Origin: Candidatus Melainabacteria bacterium
GTDB taxonomy: Bacteria; Cyanobacteriota; Vampirovibrionia; 2-02-FULL-35-15
Assembly (NCBI GenBank): GCA_016201905.1
Contig: JACQBQ010000018.1
Coordinates: forward strand, 79,971 to 143,970
Reading direction: 5' to 3'
Length of the DNA: 64,000 bases
Part shown: positions 38,889 to 48,839 of the stretch, piece by piece
Position numbering within the stretch: position 1 is the first letter of the stretch
Layout: every line of letters begins with the position of its first letter
Translations under genes and position numbers: made by a program
The notes under the pieces: model-generated
The model's database searches: none
Seen by the model: only the letters and a program-made list of their open reading frames with translations
What the model was told of the DNA's origin: nothing

Positions 38889-40352
38889 ATGGCGGTCTCT
38901 GCAAGAAAACTTGGAAAAGAAGCTGATATCATAACCTTTGCTGAAATGTTTAAAGTTGCTGGCTTAATGCCAAAGATTCTTTTTACCATTGGAATGCTTT
39001 TTATTTACAGGCTTGGAGCTCATATTCCACTAATAGGTGTTAATCATGATCTTTTAAAAAGATCAAATGTGCTTACCAGCGGACTTTTGGGGCTAGTTGA
39101 TTTATTTGCTGGTGGTGCTCTTAGTGCTTTGTCGATTTTTGCTTTAGGAATTGGACCATATATTACTTCTTCGATCATTATGCAGTTAATGACTGAGGTT
39201 ATTCCAGCCTTAAAAAATATGCAGAGAGAACAGGGAGAGCAGGGAAGAAAACAATTCCAACAACTTATAAGAAGAACAACAGTAGTTTTGGCAATAATAC
39301 AATCATTAGCTTTAGCTAGGTTTCTGGATGTAGCAGGTGTGGCTTATGTGGGTACGCCAGCTTTTTATTTAAACACCATTGTAATTCTTGCATGCTCAAG
39401 TGTATTTATTATGTGGCTTGGAGAAGTGATTACTGAAAGAGGAATTGGCAATGGAGCATCGATATTGATTTTTATTGGAATTGCTTCCAGAATGCCAATC
39501 ATGATAAGAGATACTGTTACTGCATTAAACACTGGTTCATCACCAGCATGGGGGGTTGCTGTTTTGCTTATGGTATTTTGTTTGTTAATAGTTTTGATTA
39601 TTTTTATCCAAGAAGGTGCAAGGAAAGTTTTGGTATTAGGGGCACGAAGGCAAACCGCAGGTGGACGAGTGGCTAGTGCGCCTGATCACTATATGCCGCT
39701 AAAAATCAATCCAGCAGGTGTCTTGCCAATTATATTTGCCAGCTCATTAATGTTTCTCCCATTACAATTGCTTGCTTTTGCTGGATTACAAAATAAATCA
39801 ATTTCAATAACTCTTAGGGACTTTTTTACAAATACACCTGGATTTGCACAACTTTGTTTTGCTTTGTCTCAAGTAAAAGTTGGTGAAAATTATATATTCA
39901 GTGATTTTGGTAACTTTCTTGCCTTGCAAGTTGAATACCTTTTTAGGAGCGGACACTGGCAGCATTCATCGGTGTACTTTTTGTTGATCATTTTATTTTC
40001 GTATTTTTATGCTTCAATTATTTTAAATCCGCGTGAAGTAGCTGAGAACCTAAAGAAAAATGGCTCAGCAATTCAAGGAGTAAAGCCCGGAAAGCCTACC
40101 AGTGATTACCTCGATATGATTATAAACAGGATAATTTTTGTCGGAGCAATAGCAATTGGTTTAATTGCAGTTTTGCCAATACATGTAGAGCATCTTTGTC
40201 AGGTAGCTACATTAGGTGGTTTAGGAAGTACATCGCTCATAATTTTAGTTGGTGTTGCAATTGATACCAGAAATCAAATTATTACTTATGCGCAAACTCA
40301 CAGGTATCAGACAAGAAGTATATTAAGTTTTGGCTCAAAGAAACCTTTATGA
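38889..40352 (+). CDS. secY: Preprotein translocase subunit SecY
   Basis: IYRLGAHIPLIGV, LGIGPYITSSIIMQLMTEVIPAL, KINPAGVLPIIFASSL, PREVAENLKKNGSAIQGVKPGKPT. Confidence 0.96.
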   Translation: MAVSARKLGKEADIITFAEMFKVAGLMPKILFTIGMLFIYRLGAHIPLIGVNHDLLKRSNVLTSGLLGLVDLFAGGALSALSIFALGIGPYITSSIIMQLMTEVIPALKNMQREQGEQGRKQFQQLIRRTTVVLAIIQSLALARFLDVAGVAYVGTPAFYLNTIVILACSSVFIMWLGEVITERGIGNGASILIFIGIASRMPIMIRDTVTALNTGSSPAWGVAVLLMVFCLLIVLIIFIQEGARKVLVLGARRQTAGGRVASAPDHYMPLKINPAGVLPIIFASSLMFLPLQLLAFAGLQNKSISITLRDFFTNTPGFAQLCFALSQVKVGENYIFSDFGNFLALQVEYLFRSGHWQHSSVYFLLIILFSYFYASIILNPREVAENLKKNGSAIQGVKPGKPTSDYLDMIINRIIFVGAIAIGLIAVLPIHVEHLCQVATLGGLGSTSLIILVGVAIDTRNQIITYAQTHRYQTRSILSFGSKKPL

Positions 40353-41146
40353 ACCAAGATGTTGGTACTTTGTTTTTAAATACTAAGCAAAAGCTTCAAT
40401 CAAAACTGGTTTTAATTAGTAATTTTATTTCTACACTAACTTTGAGTTTACTGGAGGCATTCCAATTAGTTTTTATTCAAAGAAAAATATATATAAATAA
40501 TTTTCTTGAAAGCTTAAGAAAAATAATATGGACATGCTTGCCAATTGCTACTCTAACAGTGGGTACGAGTTCAATTATTTATTCTATTCATGTAGCACCT
40601 GAGTTTGCAGAAAGGGGTTTAAGTGTTTATCTGGGTGGATTGGTAGCACTGGCTTTAATTCGTGAGGGTGCTCCTGTAATGGGGGCATTGGCTATAGTTA
40701 CACAGTTTTGCTCTGGAATGACAGCTCAGATTGGCTCAATGAAAATAACTGATCAGTTAGATGCAATGAAAATGTCAAAAGTTTCTCCTAATGCTTTTAT
40801 ACTTATACCTATGCTTTTTGCAGGAATAGTTGGTTTCCCGATTGTAATAATTATTTGTATTGTTATAGGACTTACAATCAATTTTTTTTCATCTAACTTT
40901 TTAATTAACATTACCTATAGTCTGTATTCAAATTCTATACTAAATGCAGTTCATGTAAAAGATATTTTATTAGCTTTAACTAAAGCTTCTATATTTGGTT
41001 TTTTTGTAACTTTAGTTAGCTATAACTGCGGGATGCTTACTGTTGGTGGTTCTAAAGCGGTGGGAAATTCCACAAGGCTTTCAGTAGTAATAAATTTTGC
41101 ACTAGTAATAATTTTAGATTATATAATTACAGCACTTTGGCTTTAA
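40349..41146 (+). CDS. MlaE/YrbE-family ABC transporter permease
   Basis: VGGLVALALIREGAPVMGALAIVTQFCSGMTAQIGSMKITDQLDAMKMSKVSP resembles the MlaE permease motif. Confidence 0.85.
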   Translation: MNQDVGTLFLNTKQKLQSKLVLISNFISTLTLSLLEAFQLVFIQRKIYINNFLESLRKIIWTCLPIATLTVGTSSIIYSIHVAPEFAERGLSVYLGGLVALALIREGAPVMGALAIVTQFCSGMTAQIGSMKITDQLDAMKMSKVSPNAFILIPMLFAGIVGFPIVIIICIVIGLTINFFSSNFLINITYSLYSNSILNAVHVKDILLALTKASIFGFFVTLVSYNCGMLTVGGSKAVGNSTRLSVVINFALVIILDYIITALWL

Positions 41147-41812
41147 TTATGGATTCCACTTTTTAATAGCTGGTCTTATAGTTAGTAAAGTGCCTTCTAC
41201 ACCGGGTACTGCACCTCTTACAAGTAGTAGCTTTTTGCTTTTATCGAATTCAATCACCTTTAAATTTCTAACTGTAACATTTTCATTCCCCATACGTGAA
41301 GGCATTTTTTTCCCAGGTAAAACTCTACCAGGGAAAGTATGAGCACCAATCGATCCTGGCTGACGATATGATTTTGAACCATGAGATTTGGGACCACGTC
41401 TTTTATTATAGAGTTTAACCATCCCCTGAAATCCTTTTCCAATAGATATTCCAGAGACATCTACAAGATCATTTGGATTTAAAATCTTTGATGAGTCAAC
41501 AGGCTCACCAATCTTGTAAGATTCTAATTCGGCAGGTTGTACCCTGTATTCTTTTAAAAAGCCAAAGTTAGGCAAGTTTTTCTTCTTTAAATTTCCAAGC
41601 TTAGGCTTATTTAAGTGCTTGTCTTTTTTTATATTTGCCCCGATTTGAACTGCAGCATAACCGTGTTTTACTGGGGTTTTAATTTCTGTCACAATATTTT
41701 CAGCAAGTTCTAAAACGGTTACTGGAATTGCGTCCCCTTCTTGGTTAAAGTATTGGGTCATTCCAAGCTTTTTCCCTAATATTTCTAGTCTTGTTCTAAT
41801 TGGTTTTGTCAT
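41147..41812 (-). CDS. rplC: 50S ribosomal protein L3
   Basis: [69 protein letters not shown]. Confidence 0.96.
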   Translation of the reverse strand: MTKPIRTRLEILGKKLGMTQYFNQEGDAIPVTVLELAENIVTEIKTPVKHGYAAVQIGANIKKDKHLNKPKLGNLKKKNLPNFGFLKEYRVQPAELESYKIGEPVDSSKILNPNDLVDVSGISIGKGFQGMVKLYNKRRGPKSHGSKSYRQPGSIGAHTFPGRVLPGKKMPSRMGNENVTVRNLKVIEFDKSKKLLLVRGAVPGVEGTLLTIRPAIKKWNP

Positions 41813-42141
41813 AGTTTCAACTCTATATCTACACCAGCAGGCAAATCCAGCCGGGTTAAAGCATCTGTAGTTTCATTTGTAGGGTTTTCAATGTCTATAA
41901 GTCTTTTGTGAACTCTAATTTCAAAGTGTTCTCTGGATTTTTTATCTACGTGTGGCGATCTGTTTACACAGTAAAGGTGACGATCTGTAGGTAAATAAAT
42001 AGGCCCGGTAATAGATGCACCGGTTCTAACAGCTGCTTCTACAATCTGATCACAAGAGGTATCAAGTGCTCTATGATCGTATCCCTTTAAACGGATTCGA
42101 ATACGATTTTTTAATTGTGCTGTTGTTGCACCCTTTGCCAT
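41809..42141 (-). CDS. rpsJ: 30S ribosomal protein S10
   Basis: [64 protein letters not shown]. Confidence 0.97.
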   Translation of the reverse strand: MAKGATTAQLKNRIRIRLKGYDHRALDTSCDQIVEAAVRTGASITGPIYLPTDRHLYCVNRSPHVDKKSREHFEIRVHKRLIDIENPTNETTDALTRLDLPAGVDIELKL

Positions 42142-42199
42142 TTTTTCTTTTTTTTATGCTCCAGAAAAACTGGAGCTTCCTTGGTTTTACAAGTACGTA

Positions 42200-43414
42200 T
42201 TAAGTTAGAATTTTGCTTACTACACCTGCTCCAACGGTTTTACCGCCTTCACGGATAGCAAATCTCATTCCTTCTTCAATTGCAACAGGCTGTATAAGCT
42301 CTACTTCCATTGCAATATTATCGCCAGGCATAACCATTTCAACTCCTGTTGGCAGTTTGATGGAGCCTGTGACATCTGTGGTTCTCACATAGAACTGAGG
42401 TCTATAACCTGGGAAAAATGGTGTATGTCTGCCACCTTCTTCTTTGGTTAGTACATAAACTTCTGCACTGAACTTTGTATGGGGCTTGATTGAGCCAGGT
42501 TTTGCTAAGACTTGACCGCGCTCAATACCTTCTTTTTCAACACCCCTTAAAAGTACACCAGCATTGTCACCGGCTTGAATTTCATCTAAGGTTTTTCTGA
42601 ACATCTCAAGACCAGTAGCCACTGTTTTTGTAGTGTCTTTAATTCCAACTATTTCAATTTCTTCTTGTACTTTTAGCTTGCCTCTTTCAACACGACCAGT
42701 AGCAACTGTTCCACGTCCTGTAATTGAAAATACGTCTTCAACGGCCATTAAGAAAGGTTTGTCAACATCTCTCACTGGAGTTGGAATGCTCTTGTCAATA
42801 ACTTCCATCAGCTGATGAATACAGTCTATCTCTTTGTTTTCACCTTTTTTAGCATTTGGATTTTTTAACAGAGCTTCCATTGCCTTTAAAGCAGAGCCTT
42901 TTACAAATGGGATTTCAGCTCCCTTAAAACCATACTTAGTTAAAAGATCTCTGGTCTCAACTTCTACAAGGTCAATTAATTCTTTATCATCGAGCATATC
43001 TACTTTGTTTAAGAAGACTACGATATGGGGAACACCTACCTGACGAGCAAGAAGTATGTGTTCTCTTGTTTGTGGCATTGGGCCATCTGCTGCAGAAATC
43101 ACAAGAATAGCTCCATCCATTTGAGCAGCACCGGTAATCATGTTTTTAACATAGTCAGCGTGACCTGGGCAGTCAACGTGAGCATAGTGTCTATCCTTGG
43201 TTTCATATTCTACGTGAGCAGTGTTTATAGTAATTCCTCTTGCTTTTTCTTCAGGTGCTGAATCAATTTCATCGTATTTTTTTGCTTGTGCACCACCTTC
43301 AGCAGCAAGCGCCATTGTAATTGCAGCTGTTAATGTGGTCTTACCATGGTCTACGTGACCGATAGTTCCAATGTTTACATTAGGTTTTTTTCTTTCAAAC
43401 TTTGCCCTAGCCAT
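42200..43414 (-). CDS. tuf: Elongation factor Tu
   Basis: [19 protein letters not shown]-type motif ([19 protein letters not shown]), [38 protein letters not shown]. Confidence 0.98.
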   Translation of the reverse strand: MARAKFERKKPNVNIGTIGHVDHGKTTLTAAITMALAAEGGAQAKKYDEIDSAPEEKARGITINTAHVEYETKDRHYAHVDCPGHADYVKNMITGAAQMDGAILVISAADGPMPQTREHILLARQVGVPHIVVFLNKVDMLDDKELIDLVEVETRDLLTKYGFKGAEIPFVKGSALKAMEALLKNPNAKKGENKEIDCIHQLMEVIDKSIPTPVRDVDKPFLMAVEDVFSITGRGTVATGRVERGKLKVQEEIEIVGIKDTTKTVATGLEMFRKTLDEIQAGDNAGVLLRGVEKEGIERGQVLAKPGSIKPHTKFSAEVYVLTKEEGGRHTPFFPGYRPQFYVRTTDVTGSIKLPTGVEMVMPGDNIAMEVELIQPVAIEEGMRFAIREGGKTVGAGVVSKILT

Positions 43415-43543
43415 TTTACTTAACTCCTTGTATTTGTATGTTTGCCGAATTAATTCGTTATTTCGAGCTTTTACATTCTATCTGAAAAATTATAGCTTGA
43501 AAAGGTATTTTGTTTTAATTATATGTTGGCTTATAAATAGATA

Positions 43544-43567
43544 AGAGGCTTTTTATGGAAAGCCTCT
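43544..43567. other. Perfect hairpin AGAGGCTTT-TTATGG-AAAGCCTCT upstream of tuf / bamA divergent pair
   Basis: 9-bp perfect inverted repeat in the tuf-bamA intergenic region. Confidence 0.6.
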
Positions 43568-43789
43568 ACCTAAGAAATGTTTCCTAGACTAAAAATTGGA
43601 GGTTAATGCTTAGCTTGACGATTTAGTATGATTTAGATATACAAAAAGATAAAAATTGCCTAAATGTTGTTTAAACGTGTTTATAAATGTGAATTTTGAT
43701 GCATATTTAAAATAGGGATGGCTCCTGAAATATGGTTTTCCGTCATAATATTATGTTAAAATTACCACTTCGATAAAATCCTCATAACT

Positions 43790-45874
43790 ATGAGGAAAGA
43801 TTTGTTTGTGAATAAACTGAGTAATAAAAACTTGTTGAAATTGCGTAAAGGATTAAGTCTTGTATTAAGTACATTGCTCTTTACAAATTGCTTTTTGTGC
43901 TTATTACCTTCATATGCTCAATCTGGATTTTCAAATATTGGCTCTTTTTTCCAGAGAGAAGAGCGTCTAGATAATAGTACGAAAATTGATTTTGATAAAG
44001 CACTTACAATAAAACAAGTGTTGATTGAAGGAAACAGACTTGTACCTGAAGAACATATTTTAAATGCCATTGATTCCAAAGCAGGTACACAATTTAATAA
44101 AGACAAAGTCTTAAGCGATTTAGAAGCAATTGACAGGCTTGGTTACTTTGTTCGGGATAGTATACAAGCCAGTCCTGAACAGACCAGCAATGGTATTTTA
44201 TTAAAAATTAGAATTGAAGAAAATAATCCAATAACAAGAGTTCAAATACTTGGGAATGAAGTTATTCCTACAGATGAGATTTTGTTGTTTGTTCAGGATT
44301 TAATTGGTAAGCCAGAAAGCCTAACAAAAATATCTAAAGTTCTGGATCAAATAGAAAAAAAATATCAAGAGAGTGGTTATGTCTTAGCCAGGGTGACTGA
44401 TATTGGACTTGATCCTGATGGAACATTGACGGTTAAATTAGATGAAGGGCTAATTGATAAAGTTGTTATTAAAGGAAATACAAAAACAAAAGAAAAATAT
44501 ATTAGAAGGTTTACTCCAAATCTTGTTTCTGGCGAACCATACAATGAACTTTTGTTGGTTCAGGATTTTAGAGCGCTACAGGGGACAGGGCTTTTTGAAG
44601 ATATACATCGTACATTAACGCCTTCGGGAGAAAATCCTGGTAAGTATGATTTAAATATTGAAATTGCTGAAAAAAGAAATACTTCTTTTGGCTTTGGTGG
44701 TGGTGTAAACACTTTAAATGGTGTCTTTGCAAATCTTGGATTTAATAATAGCAATCTTTTTGGAGAAGCTAAACGGTTTTCATTTAATACACAGTTTGGT
44801 ACTGGTATTCTTGCCAATAGTTTGGTTACGCAGAAGTTTTTATCGAATAGAAAAACCATGCAAGTTGAAGCCAGGTATTCCGATCCAAATTTTTTAGATA
44901 CAAAAAATTCAGTCTCGTTTTTTACACATGGCTATACATTTAATAGTTATCTAGTAGATTTAGCGCAGGAAAAAAATCTTGGGCTTGGATTTACATTGAT
45001 GAGACCATTAGGAAAAAATGTATCGGGTGGTTTTGATTTAATTGGTGAAAGTGTTCAAATGAAAGATTATGGTTCTAAAGCCACTGATTTTTTAACTGAT
45101 CAATTGGTAAAAATAGATGGTGGTAAATATTTAGGAAATATAACTGAAAAGAATGCATTTCAACCAGGGCAATTGTTTGGCAGTCATGAAGATGCCATAA
45201 AAAAACAAGCAGCAAGTGAGCTTGCACAAAAACTGAGGCATGAACAGCTTAAAGCTGGTAATTTTATTCAGTTTAATCCTACAATTGCTTTTGATACCCG
45301 TGATACCCCAATAAATCCCAGAAATGGATGGAACAATAAAATAAATTTTGGTCAGGCAATAGGCATTGGAAATAACAGCTTTTCAAAGCTTGGAATTGAT
45401 TTAAGACGCTATATTCCGATTGGAGAAAAAACAACTCTTGCATTTAATTTGCAAGGTGCATCAAGTTTATTTGGAAATATTCCAATGTACAGCCAGTTTA
45501 AAGCAGGTGGATATTATGGTGTTCGTGGTTATAGGCCGTTTTCTGATCTTGGAATTGGTTCAAGAACCCTGCTTGCAAGTGCTGAAATTCGAACGCCTCT
45601 TTTAGATACGATTCCTGGAATTCAAAATACACCGATTGGCAAAGATTTAAGGCTGGTATTATTTGGAGATCTTGGATATGTTGGTGGCAATGATACAATT
45701 AACCGCTTATTTAACAGATTAACTACTGCAGCATCTGCTGGTATTGGAATTAGAGCAAATATCCCTATGCTGGGTGCAATTAGAGTTGATTACGGTCTGC
45801 CATTTATTAAGCCATTATGGAATAGTAAAAACATTTTCGGCAGATTTAATTTTGGACTAGGAGACAGGTTTTAG
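43790..45874 (+). CDS. bamA: Outer membrane assembly protein BamA/Omp85 family (start may be GTG 43808)
   Basis: POTRA repeats, NPRNGWNNKINFGQ, GGYYGVRGYRPFSDLGIGSRTLLASAEIRTPL, terminal FNFGLGDRF. Confidence 0.93.
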   Translation: MRKDLFVNKLSNKNLLKLRKGLSLVLSTLLFTNCFLCLLPSYAQSGFSNIGSFFQREERLDNSTKIDFDKALTIKQVLIEGNRLVPEEHILNAIDSKAGTQFNKDKVLSDLEAIDRLGYFVRDSIQASPEQTSNGILLKIRIEENNPITRVQILGNEVIPTDEILLFVQDLIGKPESLTKISKVLDQIEKKYQESGYVLARVTDIGLDPDGTLTVKLDEGLIDKVVIKGNTKTKEKYIRRFTPNLVSGEPYNELLLVQDFRALQGTGLFEDIHRTLTPSGENPGKYDLNIEIAEKRNTSFGFGGGVNTLNGVFANLGFNNSNLFGEAKRFSFNTQFGTGILANSLVTQKFLSNRKTMQVEARYSDPNFLDTKNSVSFFTHGYTFNSYLVDLAQEKNLGLGFTLMRPLGKNVSGGFDLIGESVQMKDYGSKATDFLTDQLVKIDGGKYLGNITEKNAFQPGQLFGSHEDAIKKQAASELAQKLRHEQLKAGNFIQFNPTIAFDTRDTPINPRNGWNNKINFGQAIGIGNNSFSKLGIDLRRYIPIGEKTTLAFNLQGASSLFGNIPMYSQFKAGGYYGVRGYRPFSDLGIGSRTLLASAEIRTPLLDTIPGIQNTPIGKDLRLVLFGDLGYVGGNDTINRLFNRLTTAASAGIGIRANIPMLGAIRVDYGLPFIKPLWNSKNIFGRFNFGLGDRF

Positions 45875-45912
45875 GTAATATATAGAAGAAGATATATCAA
45901 GGAGATATTAAA

Positions 45913-46416
45913 ATGCAAAGAATTATCATAGTTTTAATTTTGTTAGTTTTTAGTTTTTGGCCTGCTCTTGCTCAGAATGCTTCAAAAATTGGAGTTGTTG
46001 ATGGAGAGAAAGTTTTTGATTTGTATCCTGGTGTTGAACAAGCCCAGAAAAAAATCTCAGATGCTCAAGATGACTTAAGAAATGCTATTACAGAATCTGA
46101 GAATGTTTACACTGAATTTGAAAAGCAAAAAAAATCAGAAGCTGAAAAGCTTACAAAGAAAAAAGAATTGCAAGCAAAAATAGATGCAAAAGCTCAAGAA
46201 ACAAAAAAGCTTATTGAATCGATTTCACTTAAGATTGAAGATGATATTGTACAAGCCATAAAGAAAGTTGCTGGTGAAAAAGGATTGGAAATCGTTTTTG
46301 ACAAAAGAGCAGTTTTGAATGGTGGTACGGATGTCACTGATGCTGTAAGTGAACAATTAAAGAAAAGAATTCCACTTGCAAATGAAAATAATTTAAAAGA
46401 GAAGAAAACTAACTAG
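45913..46416 (+). CDS. OmpH/Skp-family periplasmic chaperone
   Basis: Signal peptide; KIGVVDGEKVFDLYPGVEQAQKKI...; EKGLEIVFDKRAVLNGGTDVTDAV. Confidence 0.9.
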   Translation: MQRIIIVLILLVFSFWPALAQNASKIGVVDGEKVFDLYPGVEQAQKKISDAQDDLRNAITESENVYTEFEKQKKSEAEKLTKKKELQAKIDAKAQETKKLIESISLKIEDDIVQAIKKVAGEKGLEIVFDKRAVLNGGTDVTDAVSEQLKKRIPLANENNLKEKKTN

Positions 46417-46435
46417 TTTAAGTTAAGAAGAAAAG

Positions 46436-47581
46436 ATGCCTAGTGTTTCCCCAAAAACCTTAGAAGAGATAGCAAGTGCTATTGATGGAGAGGTCTTTCA
46501 GAGACAGGATCAAAAAAACAAAAGTTTGGTCATTGATAGTCTTGCAGTTTCTCCAGAGCATTCGACTGTAAATGATCTGGTTATTGTTTTTGATCAAAAG
46601 TATTTTAAAAATCTCACTAAGATTAAGGCAAAAAGCATGATATTACCTTCTGAAATGAAGGATAAGATTTCTTTAAATGTCCCGGTGATTTTAGTGAAAA
46701 GGCCCCGTATCGTTTTAAAAAAATTGCTGGAGTTTTTTAGTAAGCCCAAGTATTTACCAGGAGCAGGTATTCATAAATCATGCATTATTGACCCCTCAAG
46801 CTCAATTTCCAAGACCTCTTCAATAGGTGCAAATGTTTTTATTGGTCCAAAGAGCACTATTGGAGAAAAGACAGCTATATGTCCAAATGTTTATATTGGC
46901 TCCAATGTTGTAATTGGTGAAAACTGTTTGATATATCCTAACTGTACGATTCTCGATAATACAAGAATCGGAAACAATGTGATCTTGCATTCAGGTGTTG
47001 TAGCTGGTGCAGATGGTTACAGCTATGTAACTGAAGAAGAAAGCAATTTAGAAAAAGCAAAAAAAGGAGACTTTAATTTTAATCTGGGAAGGCAAGTACA
47101 GCATAAAATACCATCTATTGGAAATGTGATTATTGAAGATGATGTTGAAGTTGGTGCAAATACTTGTATTGATTCAGGTACGATTGGTCCGACTGTAATT
47201 GGTTCTGGTACTAAAATTGATAATTTGGTTCAGGTGGCACATAATTGTAAAATTGGGAAAGATTGTTTAATAGTTGGTCAGGTTGGTTTTGCAGGCAGTG
47301 TGAATTTGGGAGATCGTGTTGTAGTAGGCGGGCAGACAGGCTTTGCAGATAATATAGACATAGGCAGTGATGCAATTTTTGTTGCAAGGTCAGGTGTTCA
47401 TGGAAACATACCACCTAATAGTGTTTATATAGGAATGCCAGCTGTTCCATACCGAGATTTCATTCAAAGTGAAAGAACAATAAAACGCTTGCCAAGAAGA
47501 TATGAAAAATTAGAAGAGCAGGTAAAAGTTTTAGAGAGTAAAATAAAAGAGTTGGAAGAAAAGCTGAGTGTAAAGATTTAA
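46436..47581 (+). CDS. lpxD: UDP-3-O-(acyl)glucosamine N-acyltransferase LpxD
   Basis: Hexapeptide repeats; [61 protein letters not shown]. Confidence 0.94.
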   Translation: MPSVSPKTLEEIASAIDGEVFQRQDQKNKSLVIDSLAVSPEHSTVNDLVIVFDQKYFKNLTKIKAKSMILPSEMKDKISLNVPVILVKRPRIVLKKLLEFFSKPKYLPGAGIHKSCIIDPSSSISKTSSIGANVFIGPKSTIGEKTAICPNVYIGSNVVIGENCLIYPNCTILDNTRIGNNVILHSGVVAGADGYSYVTEEESNLEKAKKGDFNFNLGRQVQHKIPSIGNVIIEDDVEVGANTCIDSGTIGPTVIGSGTKIDNLVQVAHNCKIGKDCLIVGQVGFAGSVNLGDRVVVGGQTGFADNIDIGSDAIFVARSGVHGNIPPNSVYIGMPAVPYRDFIQSERTIKRLPRRYEKLEEQVKVLESKIKELEEKLSVKI

Positions 47582-47590
47582 AACTTAATA

Positions 47591-47671
47591 TGTCATTCCC
47601 ACGAAAGTAGGAATCTATTAACATGTTACGTTAGTTTGTAATTTGGATTCCCAATCAAGTTGGGAATGACA
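47591..47671. repeat. TGTCATTCCCAC...GGGAATGACA inverted-repeat element
   Basis: Arms TGTCATTCCCACGAAAGTAGGAATC and GATTCCCAATCAAGTTGGGAATGACA. Confidence 0.8.
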
Positions 47672-47720
47672 AAACTTGTTTTTTGTATACTCAATAATTG
47701 GAGGTGATAAACTTCTAACC

Positions 47721-48839
47721 ATGAAAAAGATTGCAATTATTATAGGTACAAGGCCAGAAGTTATAAAGCTTGCACCAGTATACTTAGAGCTAAAAAAATC
47801 AAAAAAACTAAAACCGATTTTAATAAACACAGGTCAGCATAAAGAAATGGTTGACCAGATGTTTAAGTGGTTTGGCATTAAAGAAAATTACAATTTAAAA
47901 TTAATGGAAACAAATCAAACCTTGCAAAACCTTACGGCAAAGGCTATAGGGTCTATTACTGATTTACTTAAACAAATAAAACCTGACTTTGTAATGGTAG
48001 AAGGTGATACAGTAACTGTTATGGCAGCAAGTCTGGCTGCATTTTATTTGAAGATTCCTGTGGCTCATGTGGAAGCTGGATTAAGGACAGGTGATATTTA
48101 CAACCCGTTTCCTGAAGAGATGGCAAGGAGGGTGGTTTCACGTCTTGCAAGTATTCATTTTGCACCGACTAAAAAAGCAGTTTTAAATTTAAAAAAAGAA
48201 AATATTAAAAACAATGTTTATTTGACTGGAAATACTGTCATTGATGCACTTTTGTATACGACAAAACATATTTCAGGAAGTAAGAAGAAGCTTGTTCCTC
48301 CAATGATTGTTAGGAGCCTCGATTTTAAGAAGCATAGAGTGATTTTAGTAACGATACACAGGCGTGAAAACTTTGGTAAGGCTCACAGAGAGATTGCAAG
48401 AACACTAATTAAAATATTAAATAATTTTCCGGATACAGTGGTTTTATTACCGCTTCACATGAATCCAAATGTGAGAAATGTAATTAAACCAGTTTTAAAA
48501 AACCATAAGCGTGTATTTTTAATAGAGCCTCCTGGGTATGTGCCTTTTGTGTATGCTATGAAAAATAGTTACTTGATTCTGACTGATTCTGGCGGTGTTC
48601 AGGAAGAGGGACCTACGCTTGGAAAACCAGTACTTGTGCTGCGTACCACGACAGAACGACCTGAAGGTATAAAAGCTGGTTGTGCAAAGCTAGTAGGAAT
48701 AGATCCAAAAAATATTTTCAAAGAAACAGCTAAATTATTAACTGATAAAAAAGCATATAAAAAAATGTCAAAAGTAAAAAGTCCATATGGAGATGGGAAG
48801 GCTAGTAAAAGGATTGTCAAAATTTTAGAAGGGCTTTAG
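47721..48839 (+). CDS. wecB: UDP-N-acetylglucosamine 2-epimerase (non-hydrolysing)
   Basis: IIGTRPEVIKLAPVY, HVEAGLRTGDIYNPFPEEMARR, ILTDSGGVQEEGPTLGKPVLVLRTTTERPEG; ATG at 47721. Confidence 0.94.
   Translation: MKKIAIIIGTRPEVIKLAPVYLELKKSKKLKPILINTGQHKEMVDQMFKWFGIKENYNLKLMETNQTLQNLTAKAIGSITDLLKQIKPDFVMVEGDTVTVMAASLAAFYLKIPVAHVEAGLRTGDIYNPFPEEMARRVVSRLASIHFAPTKKAVLNLKKENIKNNVYLTGNTVIDALLYTTKHISGSKKKLVPPMIVRSLDFKKHRVILVTIHRRENFGKAHREIARTLIKILNNFPDTVVLLPLHMNPNVRNVIKPVLKNHKRVFLIEPPGYVPFVYAMKNSYLILTDSGGVQEEGPTLGKPVLVLRTTTERPEGIKAGCAKLVGIDPKNIFKETAKLLTDKKAYKKMSKVKSPYGDGKASKRIVKILEGL

Noticed and set aside
42633-43261. Several + strand ORFs antisense to tuf
   Set aside because: Shadow ORFs of a highly conserved gene; no independent coding evidence.
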